Source: Arthrobacter sp. Soil762
Lineage (GTDB): Bacteria; Actinomycetota; Actinomycetes; Actinomycetales; Micrococcaceae
Reading direction: 5' to 3'
DNA: 64,000 bases
Assembly (NCBI RefSeq): GCF_001428335.1
Contig: NZ_LMSG01000001.1
Span: 62,841 to 126,840, forward strand
Both the position numbers and the translations under genes were made by a program. The stretch's first letter is position 1. The number at the start of each line of letters is the position of its first letter. The notes under the pieces were generated by a model. It had not been told where the DNA came from. It was given only the letters and a program-made list of their open reading frames with translations, and did no database searches. Below, piece after piece: positions 24,593 to 33,337 of this stretch.

Positions 24593-26446
24593 ATGCCTAG
24601 TGTGCGACGTCAATTAGCTGCTGTGACGGCTGTTCTGGCCTTGAGCGTGACGGGTGGGGCGGTGACCAGTCCCGCGTTCGCAGACCCCCGGGAAATCAAG
24701 AAGGAGGCGATGGCGGCCGGGTACGGCGGGGCGGTGAGCACCGTTGACCCGGAGGCGTCCGCTGCGGCTATCGAGGTCCTGCGCGACGGCGGCAATGCGG
24801 CGGATGCCGCCGTGGCCGCGGCCGCGACCCTGGGTGTGACCGAGCCTTACAGCGCCGGCGTCGGCGGAGGCGGATACTTCGTGTTCTACGACGCGAAGAC
24901 CGGCAAAGTGGGAACCATCGATGGTCGGGAAACGGCTCCGGCAACGATGCCGACCACTGCGTTCGTGAATCCGGCCACCGGCGTCGTCTACACGTTCGCA
25001 GAGCTCGTCTCGAGCGGCGTCTCCGTGGGCGTCCCCGGAACGCCGGCGACGTGGGAACGGGCGCTGGAGCGTTGGGGGACGCTGGACCTTGACGAGGCCC
25101 TCGAACCTGCCATCAAGGTGGCCAACCGCGGCTTCGTGGTGGACGAGACCTTCCGCCAGCAGACACTCGACAACAAAGTCCGGTTCTCGGCCTTCCCCGC
25201 CACGGCGAGTCTCTTCCTGCCCGGCGGTGACGCTCCCGCCGTCGGCAGTATTTTCCACAGCAAGGACCTCGCCAAGACGTACCGGCTCCTCGCGAAGGAC
25301 GGAACGGATGCCTTCTACGGCGGACAGCTCGCGACGGAGATCGCGGCAACTGTCAAGGACCCGCCGAAAGACCCCGCCTGGGTGCCTCCTGTGACTGTCC
25401 CGCCCACCAGCATTCCAGCCCTTCCGGGCTACCTGACGACGGCGGATCTCGCCGCATACCGGACGCTGGACCAGGAACCCACACATGTGGAGTACCGCGG
25501 TTATGACGTGTACGGCATGGCGCCCTCCAGCAGTGGCGGGACCACCGTGGGCGAAGCGCTGAACATCCTGGAACCGTTTGACTTGTCGCCCACGGCAAAA
25601 CCAGCTGCGTTGCACCACTACCTCGAGGCCAGCGCGCTCGCCTTCGCTGACCGCGCCAAGTACCTCGGGGACCCGGCATTTGCCGATGTCCCCACCGAAG
25701 CCCTCACTGACCCGGTGTTTGGCAAGGAGCGGGCGTGCGCCATTGACCCCGGGACGGCGGCAATCAAGCCTGTACCTGCCGGGGACGTGGCATCGTACGA
25801 CGGTGCGTGCACGGTTTCGCCTGCAGCGGCCGCAGACGAGAAGGACACCGAAAACATCTCCACCACCAACCTCACGGTCGCTGACAAGTGGGGGAACGTC
25901 GTGGAGTACACCCTCACCATCGAGCAGACCGGCGGTTCCGGCATCGTGGTTCCCGGCCGCGGGTTCCTGCTCAACAACGAGCTCACCGACTTCTCTTATA
26001 CGTCGACCAATCCGGAGGACCCGAACCGGATCGAGCAGGGCAAGCGCCCACGGTCCTCGATGTCGCCCACCATCATCCTTAAGGACGAGAAGCCGTTCCT
26101 GGCGCTCGGTTCGCCCGGCGGATCGACCATTATCACCACGTTGCTGCAGACCATCCTCAACAGGGTGGACCTGGGTATGAGCATCCTGGACTCGCTCGCG
26201 GCCCCGCGGGCGTCCCAGCGCAACACCGCCAACGTCACGGCAGAGCCGGACTTCATCAAGGCCTATGGAGACGCTCTGGCACCATACGGTCACAAGTTGG
26301 TGCCCGCAGGGGACGCCTTCACATCGGCAGCCGAAATCGGCGCCGCGACAGCCATCGAGTTTGGGCCTGGCAATAGCATGACCGCGGTTGCCGAGCCCCT
26401 GCGGCGCGGTGGCGGTGCTGCGATGGTGGTCAAACCGTCGCGATGA
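24593..26446 (+). CDS. ggt: Secreted gamma-glutamyltransferase
   Basis: About 617 residues. A signal peptide of about 30 residues (basic start, hydrophobic core, cleavage near SPAFA-DP) sends it outside the membrane. The GGT fold is clear: SGGTTVGEALNILE, the processing site ENISTTNLTVAD with the nucleophile Thr near residue 424, LLNNELTDFSY, and the late GSPGGSTIITT. GGT cleaves glutathione and gamma-glutamyl compounds after self-processing. The usual TTH at the processing site is TTN here. ATG 24593 has GGGAGA upstream; the longer frame from 24521 would spoil the signal peptide. Confidence 0.92.
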   Translation: MPSVRRQLAAVTAVLALSVTGGAVTSPAFADPREIKKEAMAAGYGGAVSTVDPEASAAAIEVLRDGGNAADAAVAAAATLGVTEPYSAGVGGGGYFVFYDAKTGKVGTIDGRETAPATMPTTAFVNPATGVVYTFAELVSSGVSVGVPGTPATWERALERWGTLDLDEALEPAIKVANRGFVVDETFRQQTLDNKVRFSAFPATASLFLPGGDAPAVGSIFHSKDLAKTYRLLAKDGTDAFYGGQLATEIAATVKDPPKDPAWVPPVTVPPTSIPALPGYLTTADLAAYRTLDQEPTHVEYRGYDVYGMAPSSSGGTTVGEALNILEPFDLSPTAKPAALHHYLEASALAFADRAKYLGDPAFADVPTEALTDPVFGKERACAIDPGTAAIKPVPAGDVASYDGACTVSPAAAADEKDTENISTTNLTVADKWGNVVEYTLTIEQTGGSGIVVPGRGFLLNNELTDFSYTSTNPEDPNRIEQGKRPRSSMSPTIILKDEKPFLALGSPGGSTIITTLLQTILNRVDLGMSILDSLAAPRASQRNTANVTAEPDFIKAYGDALAPYGHKLVPAGDAFTSAAEIGAATAIEFGPGNSMTAVAEPLRRGGGAAMVVKPSR

Positions 26447-26489
26447 GCCTGCCTGGCGCGGGTAAGCCGGATGGCCGCGGTGGCCCGGG

Positions 26490-26768
26490 TTACTGCGCCA
26501 TCCCGGGCCGGATGGGGACAAACTCGATAGTGGTCTGCACCTTTTTCTGCGGACCACGGGAAAAACCCTTGGCATCAAGCTGGTTCTGGGCGCGGTACAC
26601 CGCCAGGGCGTCGTCGTAGATCTCGTTGAGCCGGCGGCCGGAGAACTCCTCCTGGGAGCCGTCGCTGAACGTGACAGTCACGGTGGCACTGGCGGGAAAG
26701 TGCCTCTTCATGCGGATGAAGCCTTCGGGGTCCTGCTGGAGGTTGATCAAGGGAAATCCTGCTTTCAT
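26490..26768 (-). CDS. Hypothetical protein, 92 residues
   Basis: ATG 26768 begins a compact basic protein: FIRMKRHFPASATVTVTFSD near the N-terminus, then a helical RLNEIYDDALAVYRAQNQLD and a basic strand QKKVQTTIEFVPI. GGAGG lies upstream. The fold could be a small beta-alpha domain; no family is recognised. The gene is divergent from hrpB with only 77 bases between starts. In-frame extension to 26858 lacks support. Confidence 0.7.
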   Translation of the reverse strand: MKAGFPLINLQQDPEGFIRMKRHFPASATVTVTFSDGSQEEFSGRRLNEIYDDALAVYRAQNQLDAKGFSRGPQKKVQTTIEFVPIRPGMAQ

Positions 26769-26845
26769 GGTCGACGACCTCCAGTCTGACGTATCCCACC
26801 GCACGTGCGCTGACGACGGCGGGGGATTGCGGCGACAATGGACGG

Positions 26846-29668
26846 GTGACATCGCCAACCGACTCCGCCGCCGTCCCTGCTGGCACCCCTGGTGCCGGCA
26901 CCTTTGACCTGGCGGTCATCGGCACCGGCCTGGCCTTTGCCGAGTCGCTCGCGGAGCTGTCCTCTGTGCTGCGCGCCGGCGGAGCGTCGGGTACGGCAGT
27001 GGTGCAGGCACCGCCCGGCACCGGCAAAACAACGCTTGTCCCGCCGCTGCTCGCCAATCTTGCCGCGCCTGCAGGAATGGCCCGGCGCGTGGTGGTCACC
27101 CAGCCGCGGCGCGTCGCGGCGCGTGCCGCCGCCCGGCGACTGGCCTCATTGGACGGCAGCCGGATCGGAGACCGCGTGGGGTACACCGTCCGCGGTGAAC
27201 GCCACGCCGGGCCCGCCACCCTGGTGGAGTTTGTCACACCGGGCATCCTGCTGCGGCGCTTGCTCGATGATCCCGGCCTGGAAAGCACGGGCGCGGTCAT
27301 CCTGGACGAGGTCCATGAACGCGGCCTCGAGACCGACCTGCTGGTGGGGATGCTCGCCGAAGTTCGGCAGCTCCGCGGCGACCTCACGCTGGTCGCCATG
27401 TCCGCCACACTGGACGCGCCCCGCTTCGCCGCCCTGATCGGGGGCACAGCCGGGAATTCAGCAACCGGACCGACCGAGTCAGGACAGGCAGGGACAGCGG
27501 ACGACGGCGGCGGGCCGGCTCCCGTCGTCGACTGCCCCTCAGCGCTGTACCCCCTGGAAGTGGAGTGGGTACCCGCCGCCGGGGCGCGGCTGGATGACCG
27601 TGGGGTCACGCGCGGATTCCTCGACCACGTGGCCGATACCGCCGCGCAGGCCCACACCGCCGCCGTGGCGGAGGACGCGCGCACCGATGCGCTGGTCTTT
27701 GTCCCGGGAGCCTGGGAGGTTTCCTATGTGGCGGCCCGCCTCCGCGGCCGGGCTGCCCCCGGAACTGAGGTGCTGGAGCTCCACGGCCAGGTCAGTCCAG
27801 CCGAACAGGACCAGGCAGTGTCGGGGCGCCGGCCGGGCGGCCCGGCACGGATCATCGTGTCCACGGATCTGGCCGAGTCATCCCTGACCGTCCCTGGGGT
27901 GCGCCTCGTCATCGATTCCGGGCTGACCCGCGAACCCCGCCGCGATGCCAGCCGCGGCATGTCCGGACTGGTCACTGTTTCCTGCTCCCGGGCATCCGCG
28001 GAGCAGCGGGCCGGCCGGGCCGCACGGCAGGGCCCGGGCCGGGTGGTCCGGTGCTACGACCAGCGGACCTATGGCGCCGCGCCGGCGCACGTGACGCCGG
28101 AAATCGCCGTCGCGGACCTGACCGGTGCTGCGCTGGTCCTGGCCTGCTGGGGATCACCTGGCGGCGCCGGGCTGGCGCTGCCGGATGCGCCTCCCGCAGC
28201 AGCCATGGGCGAGGCTGTCGAAGTCCTGCGCGAGCTTGGAGCAGTGGCTGGCGACGGGCACGCCACTTCGCTGGGGAGGATGCTGGCCAGGGTCCCGGCC
28301 GATCCGCGGCTGGCCCGCGCACTGCTCGACGGCGCCGCGGCCGTAGGTCACCGCGCCGCAGCGGAAGCGGTGGCACTCGTAGCCGGGGACCAGCGGGCCC
28401 CGGGGGCCGACCTCACCAGGCTCCTGTCCGGCCTCCGCACCGGAAAGGACCCCGCCGCCAGGCGCTGGGCGGAGGACGTCCGCCGGCTGGAGGGCATTGC
28501 GCGGACTGAAGGCGCCGCCGTCGGCACATCCGGCATCGCCTCCCTGGTCAGTACCGCGCCGGTGACCGCGGCGGAGGCGGTGGGCGTCGTCGTCGCGCTG
28601 GCGTTCCCGGACCGTGTGGCCCGGCGCGTCCCGGGTGATGGCCCGGCCCGGTACCTGCTGTCGTCCGGCACACGCGCGGGGTTGCCGGCGGGCAGTCCGC
28701 TGACCGGGCATGAGTGGCTGGCGGTGGCGGAAGTTTCGCGTGCCGCCGGCCGGGACGCAGCCGGTACCGGCGCGGTCATCCGGTCCGCCGCGCCGCTGAG
28801 CGCCGACACCGCCGAGGCCGCCGCCGGGCACCTCCTGACCGACACGGTGGAAGCGCAATTCAGCCAGGGCCGGGTGAAGGCCAGGCGGGAACGCCGGCTG
28901 GGTGCCATCAGCCTGTCCTCCACCCCCGTCCGCCCCTCCGCCGAGGAGGGCCGTGGCGCCGTGGCCCGTGCCCTCGCCAAGGAGGGGCTGGGGACCATCG
29001 GATGGTCGACGGCGGCTGACACGTTGCGCCGCCGCCTCGCCTTGCTGCGCCGCGAACTGGGCGAGCCGTGGCCCGACGTTTCCGAACCGGCCCTGCTGGC
29101 CCGGCTGGACTCCTGGCTGGGACCCGAGCTTGAAGCGCTGGCCAGCGGCGCCGCCACCAACAGCATCGACCTCACCGACCCCCTGCGGCGGCTGCTGCCC
29201 TGGCCGGAGGCGGTCCGCCTGGCGGAGCTGGCACCGGAGGCACTGAAAGTACCCAGCGGATCGATGGTGCGGATTGACTACCCCGAGGTGTCGGACAAGG
29301 GGGCGTCAGGCGTTCCCGGGTCAGGCGGTGCGGGGTCAAACCTTGCCGCACCGGACCCGGCAGGACCCGAGGCAGCATCTGGGCAGAAAGGTACGGACGA
29401 CGGCGGCCGGCCGGTTGTCGCGGTCAAGCTGCAGGAGTGCTTTGGCTGGACTGAGACCCCCCGGCTGGTGGACGGCAGGGTTCCTGTCCTCTTCCACCTG
29501 CTGTCGCCCGCGCGGCGGCCGCTCGCCGTGACGGACGACCTGGCATCGTTCTGGTCCGGGCCGTACGCGCAGGTGCGGTCCGAGATGCGTGGCCGCTACC
29601 CCAGGCATCCCTGGCCGGAGGATCCGTGGACGGCACCGCCGACGGCCCGGACCAAAGCCCGCATGTAG
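26846..29668 (+). CDS. hrpB: ATP-dependent helicase HrpB
   Basis: A 940-residue DEAH-box helicase. Motif I is APPGTGKTTLVPPLL near residue 55, motif II is DEVHERG near 153, motif III is SATLD near 180, and motif VI is AEQRAGRAARQGPG near 390. HrpB_C-type regions follow with EPWPDVSEPALLARLDSWL and WPEAVRLAELAPEALKVPSG. HrpB proteins are putative RNA helicases of largely unknown role. A Gly/Ser-rich linker (about residues 815-850) looks like a lineage insertion. GTG 26846 lies six bases after GACAAT (26834-26839), so the mRNA may be leaderless. Confidence 0.93.
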   Translation: MTSPTDSAAVPAGTPGAGTFDLAVIGTGLAFAESLAELSSVLRAGGASGTAVVQAPPGTGKTTLVPPLLANLAAPAGMARRVVVTQPRRVAARAAARRLASLDGSRIGDRVGYTVRGERHAGPATLVEFVTPGILLRRLLDDPGLESTGAVILDEVHERGLETDLLVGMLAEVRQLRGDLTLVAMSATLDAPRFAALIGGTAGNSATGPTESGQAGTADDGGGPAPVVDCPSALYPLEVEWVPAAGARLDDRGVTRGFLDHVADTAAQAHTAAVAEDARTDALVFVPGAWEVSYVAARLRGRAAPGTEVLELHGQVSPAEQDQAVSGRRPGGPARIIVSTDLAESSLTVPGVRLVIDSGLTREPRRDASRGMSGLVTVSCSRASAEQRAGRAARQGPGRVVRCYDQRTYGAAPAHVTPEIAVADLTGAALVLACWGSPGGAGLALPDAPPAAAMGEAVEVLRELGAVAGDGHATSLGRMLARVPADPRLARALLDGAAAVGHRAAAEAVALVAGDQRAPGADLTRLLSGLRTGKDPAARRWAEDVRRLEGIARTEGAAVGTSGIASLVSTAPVTAAEAVGVVVALAFPDRVARRVPGDGPARYLLSSGTRAGLPAGSPLTGHEWLAVAEVSRAAGRDAAGTGAVIRSAAPLSADTAEAAAGHLLTDTVEAQFSQGRVKARRERRLGAISLSSTPVRPSAEEGRGAVARALAKEGLGTIGWSTAADTLRRRLALLRRELGEPWPDVSEPALLARLDSWLGPELEALASGAATNSIDLTDPLRRLLPWPEAVRLAELAPEALKVPSGSMVRIDYPEVSDKGASGVPGSGGAGSNLAAPDPAGPEAASGQKGTDDGGRPVVAVKLQECFGWTETPRLVDGRVPVLFHLLSPARRPLAVTDDLASFWSGPYAQVRSEMRGRYPRHPWPEDPWTAPPTARTKARM

Positions 29669-29790
29669 CGCCGGCCCGCCGGCGGCCCTTCTTTCGCTGG
29701 TTGCACCGGTGAGATGTCCGATACGTCGCCGAAACGTTGCGTCGACGCGCTGAAACATCGTGCAGTTAGGCTCGTTCCTACTTGGACAAC

Positions 29791-29804
29791 GTGGTCCAGA
29801 CCAC
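29791..29804. promoter_or_regulatory. DasR/NagR-like GntR operator
   Basis: GTGGTCCAGACCAC is an inverted repeat with six-base arms and a CA centre. It matches the dre pattern (TGGTC-TA-GACCA) bound by the GntR/HutC-family regulators DasR and NagR, which respond to amino-sugar phosphates. It lies 19 bases before the 50-residue ORF and after hrpB. The site is seen; the regulator is inferred and not in the window. Confidence 0.55.
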
Positions 29805-29823
29805 CACACGAAGGGACACAATA

Positions 29824-29976
29824 ATGTTGCTTTTGAGTAGCCTGAACTTCCTTTTTGACGCTGGCCGCGGAGAGGGTAGCCGCCCGCACAGTGGCGGGAT
29901 CGGGAAGACCGATTTCCCCACCGGCCGGCTGACCTCCACCGCCTGGGAAGGCTGGTGGCACGAGGACGCTGCGTAA
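29824..29976 (+). CDS. Small hypothetical protein, 50 residues, under a GntR-type operator
   Basis: ATG 29824 follows AAGGGA at nine bases. The product starts with a hydrophobic stretch MLLLSSLNFLFDAGRG and ends with LTSTAWEGWWHEDAA. It has no recognised domain. The first 14 residues are too short for a membrane span but could be a membrane-associated helix. The only regulatory signal before it is the DasR/NagR-like palindrome at 29791-29804. A weak -10-like TAGGCT occurs at 29767-29772. It could be a real small protein of amino-sugar metabolism, or a leader peptide with no downstream gene. Confidence 0.5.
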   Translation: MLLLSSLNFLFDAGRGEGSRPHSGGIGKTDFPTGRLTSTAWEGWWHEDAA

Positions 29977-30003
29977 CCGGGCCGTTACGGCTGGCCGGAT
30001 GGG

Positions 30004-30681
30004 TTAGCCGCGGCTCCTCATGAACTCGGCCACCTTCGGCGCCAGCGACGCTCCGATCTCTGCAGGGTCGCGTTTCTTTCCTGCGACGGCGAAGGAATGG
30101 TCACCGCCGGCGATCCAGTCAAGGACAGCTGACGGGCCGATCCGGGCGACCACGCCCTCCAGCAGATCCGGCGTCGCAAAGGTGTCGCGCGTGCCCTGCA
30201 GGAACAACATGGGGAGCGTGAGCCCGTAGAGGTGCTCGTCGCGGAGCTTTTCAGGCTTTCCGGGCGGGTGGAGGGGATAGCCGAGGTAGACGAGCCCGGC
30301 ACAGTCCATTCCGTCGGCAACTGCCATGGACGCCATCCGGCCGCCGAACGATTTGCCGGCAGCCCACACCGGTCCGGTATCACCGTGCTCGGTTCCTCGC
30401 CGAATTGCTTCATGCATGGCGGCGCGCCAGGCGGCGATGGCTGCCGGCGGCCGGTCCGGGAATTTTCGGCCGGCCTCGCGGTAGGGGAAGTTGAAGCGCA
30501 AGGTGGCAACGCCGTCGTCGTTCAGTCCACGGGTGAAACCGCTCATGAACGGGTGCTCCATACCGGCGCCTGCCCCGTGCGCCAGCACCAGGGTGGCGAA
30601 GGGGCTGTCCGGGCGGGCGTAAACGCCGGAGACCTCAACGTCGCCGACGGGAAAGGTGACAGGGGATTCAGCTACGGCCAT
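30004..30681 (-). CDS. Alpha/beta hydrolase, dienelactone hydrolase-like
   Basis: About 225 residues. It has TLVLAHGAGAGMEHPFM near residue 30, LRFNFPYREAGRKFPD, the nucleophile elbow AAGKSFGGRMAS (Ser near 108), and the catalytic His in GGDHSFAV near 200. This is the KANL3/Tex30-like alpha/beta hydrolase group in bacteria, mostly of unknown substrate. ATG 30681 is the sensible start; the frame is open to 30867 but that part is unlike the family. CATCAT lies six bases before this ATG on the minus strand. It is divergent from the LigD-type polymerase gene. Confidence 0.8.
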   Translation of the reverse strand: MAVAESPVTFPVGDVEVSGVYARPDSPFATLVLAHGAGAGMEHPFMSGFTRGLNDDGVATLRFNFPYREAGRKFPDRPPAAIAAWRAAMHEAIRRGTEHGDTGPVWAAGKSFGGRMASMAVADGMDCAGLVYLGYPLHPPGKPEKLRDEHLYGLTLPMLFLQGTRDTFATPDLLEGVVARIGPSAVLDWIAGGDHSFAVAGKKRDPAEIGASLAPKVAEFMRSRG

Positions 30682-30760
30682 AGGTCCATGATGCCGGATC
30701 ACCGGCAGCCCTGGGTGCCGAGGTGCTGACGCCACGCGTGGCGCAGGGTAGGTTGTCCCC

Positions 30761-31783
30761 ATGGCGAGCGAACAGACCACCCTCACTGTCCCGGGACCGC
30801 ACGGCGAGCGCGAGATGCGCGTTTCCAGCCCCAGCAGGGTGCTCTGGCCGGATCTCGGTCTGACCAAGCTGGACCTCGCACGCTACATGGTGGATGTGGG
30901 GGAGGCGTTCATCGCCGCGAACGGTGACCGGCCGGTGGCGCTGCAGAGGTACTCGGACAATGTCGAGGGCGACCAGTTCTTTTCGAAGAACCCGCCCAAG
31001 GGAGCACCTGACTTCATCCGGTCAGTGAATGTGACGTTTCCGAGCGCACGCTCGCACCCCATGCTGGTCCTGGACGAACCCGCCGCGGCCGTATGGGCCG
31101 TGCAGATGAATACAGTGGTGTTCCACCCGTGGCCGTCCCATACAGCGAACACCGATAACCCGGACCAGCTGCGCATCGACCTTGACCCGCAGCCGGGCAC
31201 AGACTTCGATGACGCCGTCCCGGCTGCCCTGGCGCTGAAGGAGGTGCTGGCGGAGGCCGGGCTGGAGACGTTCATCAAGACATCGGGGAACCGCGGCCTG
31301 CACGTCTACGCTCCCATCGAGCCCAACCACGAATTCCTGGACGTCCGCCATGCGGTGATCGCTGCGGCCCGCGAGCTGGAGCGGCGGATGCCGGACAAGG
31401 TCACCACGGCCTGGTGGAAGGAGGAACGCGGCGTGAAGGTGTTCCTGGACTTCAACCAGGCGAACCGCGACCGGACCATCGCCGGCGCGTACAGCCCCCG
31501 CGCGCTGGCCCATGCGCCGGTCTCCTGCCCCATCAGTTGGGACGAACTGGGCAGCGCGGATCCCAAGGAATTCACTATCCTGACGGTCCCGGAGCGGCTC
31601 AGGACCGTGGGTGATCCCTGGGCAGACATGAAGGAACATCCGGGCACCATGGACGTGCTGTTGGAGTGGTGGGAGCGGGACCTCAATGCCGGGCTCGGCG
31701 AACTGCCGTTCCCGCCGGACTACCCGAAGATGCCCGGTGAGCCCCCGCGGGTGCAGCCGAGCCGGGCCCGCAAACAGGACTGA
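30761..31783 (+). CDS. LigD-type DNA polymerase/primase domain protein
   Basis: A 340-residue stand-alone relative of the polymerase domain of DNA ligase D (archaeo-eukaryotic primase superfamily). It includes PSRVLWPDLGLTKLDLARY, the catalytic aspartates in RIDLDPQPG near residue 146, FIKTSGNRGLHVYAPI near 178, and TIAGAYSPRA later. In non-homologous end joining such domains fill gaps with ribonucleotides. No Ku, ligase or nuclease gene is next to it, so the role in repair is by family only. ATG 30761 lies six bases after TAGGTT at 30749-30754, which suggests a leaderless mRNA. Confidence 0.88.
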   Translation: MASEQTTLTVPGPHGEREMRVSSPSRVLWPDLGLTKLDLARYMVDVGEAFIAANGDRPVALQRYSDNVEGDQFFSKNPPKGAPDFIRSVNVTFPSARSHPMLVLDEPAAAVWAVQMNTVVFHPWPSHTANTDNPDQLRIDLDPQPGTDFDDAVPAALALKEVLAEAGLETFIKTSGNRGLHVYAPIEPNHEFLDVRHAVIAAARELERRMPDKVTTAWWKEERGVKVFLDFNQANRDRTIAGAYSPRALAHAPVSCPISWDELGSADPKEFTILTVPERLRTVGDPWADMKEHPGTMDVLLEWWERDLNAGLGELPFPPDYPKMPGEPPRVQPSRARKQD

Positions 31784-31798
31784 GTCCGTCCGAGCCCG

Positions 31799-32419
31799 CT
31801 ACTCGAACCGGGACGGGTCGCCGGTGCCGCGACGCACCACCTCGGCCACCCCGCTGGAATAGTCGATCACCGTGGTGGGCTCTGCCCCGCAGTCGCCGGA
31901 ATCGATGACGGCGTCCACCTCGTGCTCGAGCCGTTCCTTGATTTCCCAGCCTTGGGTCAGCGGGTCTTCTTCATCCGGGAGCAGCAGGGTGCTGGAGAGC
32001 AGCGGTTCGCCAAGCTCGGCCAGCAGCGCCTGGACCACGCGGTTGTCCGGGATCCGTACGCCCACGGTCTTCTTCTTCGGGTGCAGGAGCCGGCGCGGCA
32101 CTTCCTTGGTGGCCGGCAGGATAAACGTGTAGCTGCCGGGCGTGACGGCTTTGATGGCGCGGAAGACGTCGTTGCCGATGTTCACGAACTGGCCCAGCTG
32201 GGCGAAGTCCTTGCACACCAGCGTGAAGTGGTGCTTGTCGTCGAGTTTGCGGATATTCCGGATCCGGTCCAGCGCCTCCTTGTTGCCCAGCTGGGCCCCG
32301 AGGGCGTAGCAGGAGTCCGTGGGGTAGGCGATCAGCCCGCCGTCGAGCACGATCTTCACGGCCTGCATGATCGCGCGGGGCTGGGGATCCTGGGGATGAA
32401 CATCAAAGTATCTGGCCAT
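31799..32419 (-). CDS. Sua5/YciO/YrdC family protein (threonylcarbamoyl-AMP synthase-like)
   Basis: A 206-residue protein with the YrdC fold: GGLIAYPTDSCYALGA near residue 28, RIRNIRKLDDKHHFTLVC near 53, GSYTFILPAT near 95, and KKTVGVRIPDN near 116. YrdC/Sua5 makes threonylcarbamoyl-AMP for t6A tRNA modification. This sequence is of the YciO subtype, whose role in t6A formation is less certain. A TAGGCT complementary to 32427-32432 lies seven bases before the ATG, and AGGAG also precedes it. It converges with the LigD-type gene (15 bases between). Confidence 0.88.
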   Translation of the reverse strand: MARYFDVHPQDPQPRAIMQAVKIVLDGGLIAYPTDSCYALGAQLGNKEALDRIRNIRKLDDKHHFTLVCKDFAQLGQFVNIGNDVFRAIKAVTPGSYTFILPATKEVPRRLLHPKKKTVGVRIPDNRVVQALLAELGEPLLSSTLLLPDEEDPLTQGWEIKERLEHEVDAVIDSGDCGAEPTTVIDYSSGVAEVVRRGTGDPSRFE

Positions 32420-32561
32420 GCTCCTGAGCCTACGACAATTGGCGCCCTGGCCAGTAGACAGGCACGGCGCCGTGCGTGCAACGCTGAGGGAGGATAGGTT
32501 CAGGGCCTAGGGGTTCAGTCAGCAGGGTGAGTCCTGTGCGGGGCGAACGAAAGGTGGCAGC

Positions 32562-33317
32562 ATGCCGGTGTGGCTGCAGGCGTTGATGTGGGGAACCGTG
32601 TCCGGTGCCGCCCTGGTGCTGGGGGCCGCCGCGTCATGGAAATGGGCCATCCCCTCAAAACTTGTCTCCTCGATCATGTCCTTTGGGGCGGGCGTGCTGA
32701 TCTCGGCCCTGGCGTTCGAGCTCGTCGCTGACGCGGTTGAGGGAGGGGGCCTGTGGCCCACTGTGGCCGGCTTCCTGGCCGGCTCCGTGGTCTACGTCGG
32801 AGCAAACATGCTCCTGACCCGGGCCGGCGCAAAACACCGCAAACGCTCGGGTGGCCAGCAACCGTCGGAGCAGGACAGCCCGGGCAGCGGCACGGCAATC
32901 GCCTTCGGCGCCCTCCTGGACGGGATCCCGGAGTCCATAGTGCTCGGCGTCGGACTCATCACCGCGGGATCGGTCAGTCCGGCCATGCTTGTGGCCGTGT
33001 TCATCTCCAACGTTCCCGAGGGTCTGTCCGGAACTGCCGGGATGAAAAAGGCAGGCCGCAGTACCGGCTACATCTTTGGGGTGTGGGGAGGCATCGCCGT
33101 GATGTGCGGGCTCGCCTCACTGATCGGGTACGTGGCGCTGGAGGACGCTTCGGACGCCGTGATCGCCTTCATCACCGCGATCGCGGCGGGCGGGATCCTG
33201 GCGATGATCGCTGACACCATGATCCCCGAGGCGTTCGAAGAGCATCACAACCTGACGGGACTGACCGCTTCCGTAGGGTTCCTGACAGCCTTCACGGTCC
33301 ACCAGCTCAGGGGGTGA
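32562..33317 (+). CDS. ZIP family metal transporter
   Basis: A 251-residue membrane protein with about eight helices. Helix IV carries AFGALLDGIPESIVLG and helix V MLVAVFISNVPEGLSG, each with the paired polar/acidic residues that form the metal site of ZIP transporters. A variable loop lies around residue 90 (KHRKRSGGQQ). ZIP proteins move zinc, iron or manganese into the cytoplasm. A ribosome site AAGGTGG precedes the ATG. No Zur/Fur box was recognised in the 142-base upstream stretch, so regulation is unclear. Confidence 0.87.
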   Translation: MPVWLQALMWGTVSGAALVLGAAASWKWAIPSKLVSSIMSFGAGVLISALAFELVADAVEGGGLWPTVAGFLAGSVVYVGANMLLTRAGAKHRKRSGGQQPSEQDSPGSGTAIAFGALLDGIPESIVLGVGLITAGSVSPAMLVAVFISNVPEGLSGTAGMKKAGRSTGYIFGVWGGIAVMCGLASLIGYVALEDASDAVIAFITAIAAGGILAMIADTMIPEAFEEHHNLTGLTASVGFLTAFTVHQLRG

Positions 33318-33337
33318 CCTCCCGCCGTCGTCAACGG

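Noticed and set aside
24614-26578. 654-residue minus-strand open frame
   Set aside because: Antisense to gamma-glutamyltransferase; Arg/Gly-rich and without recognisable motifs.
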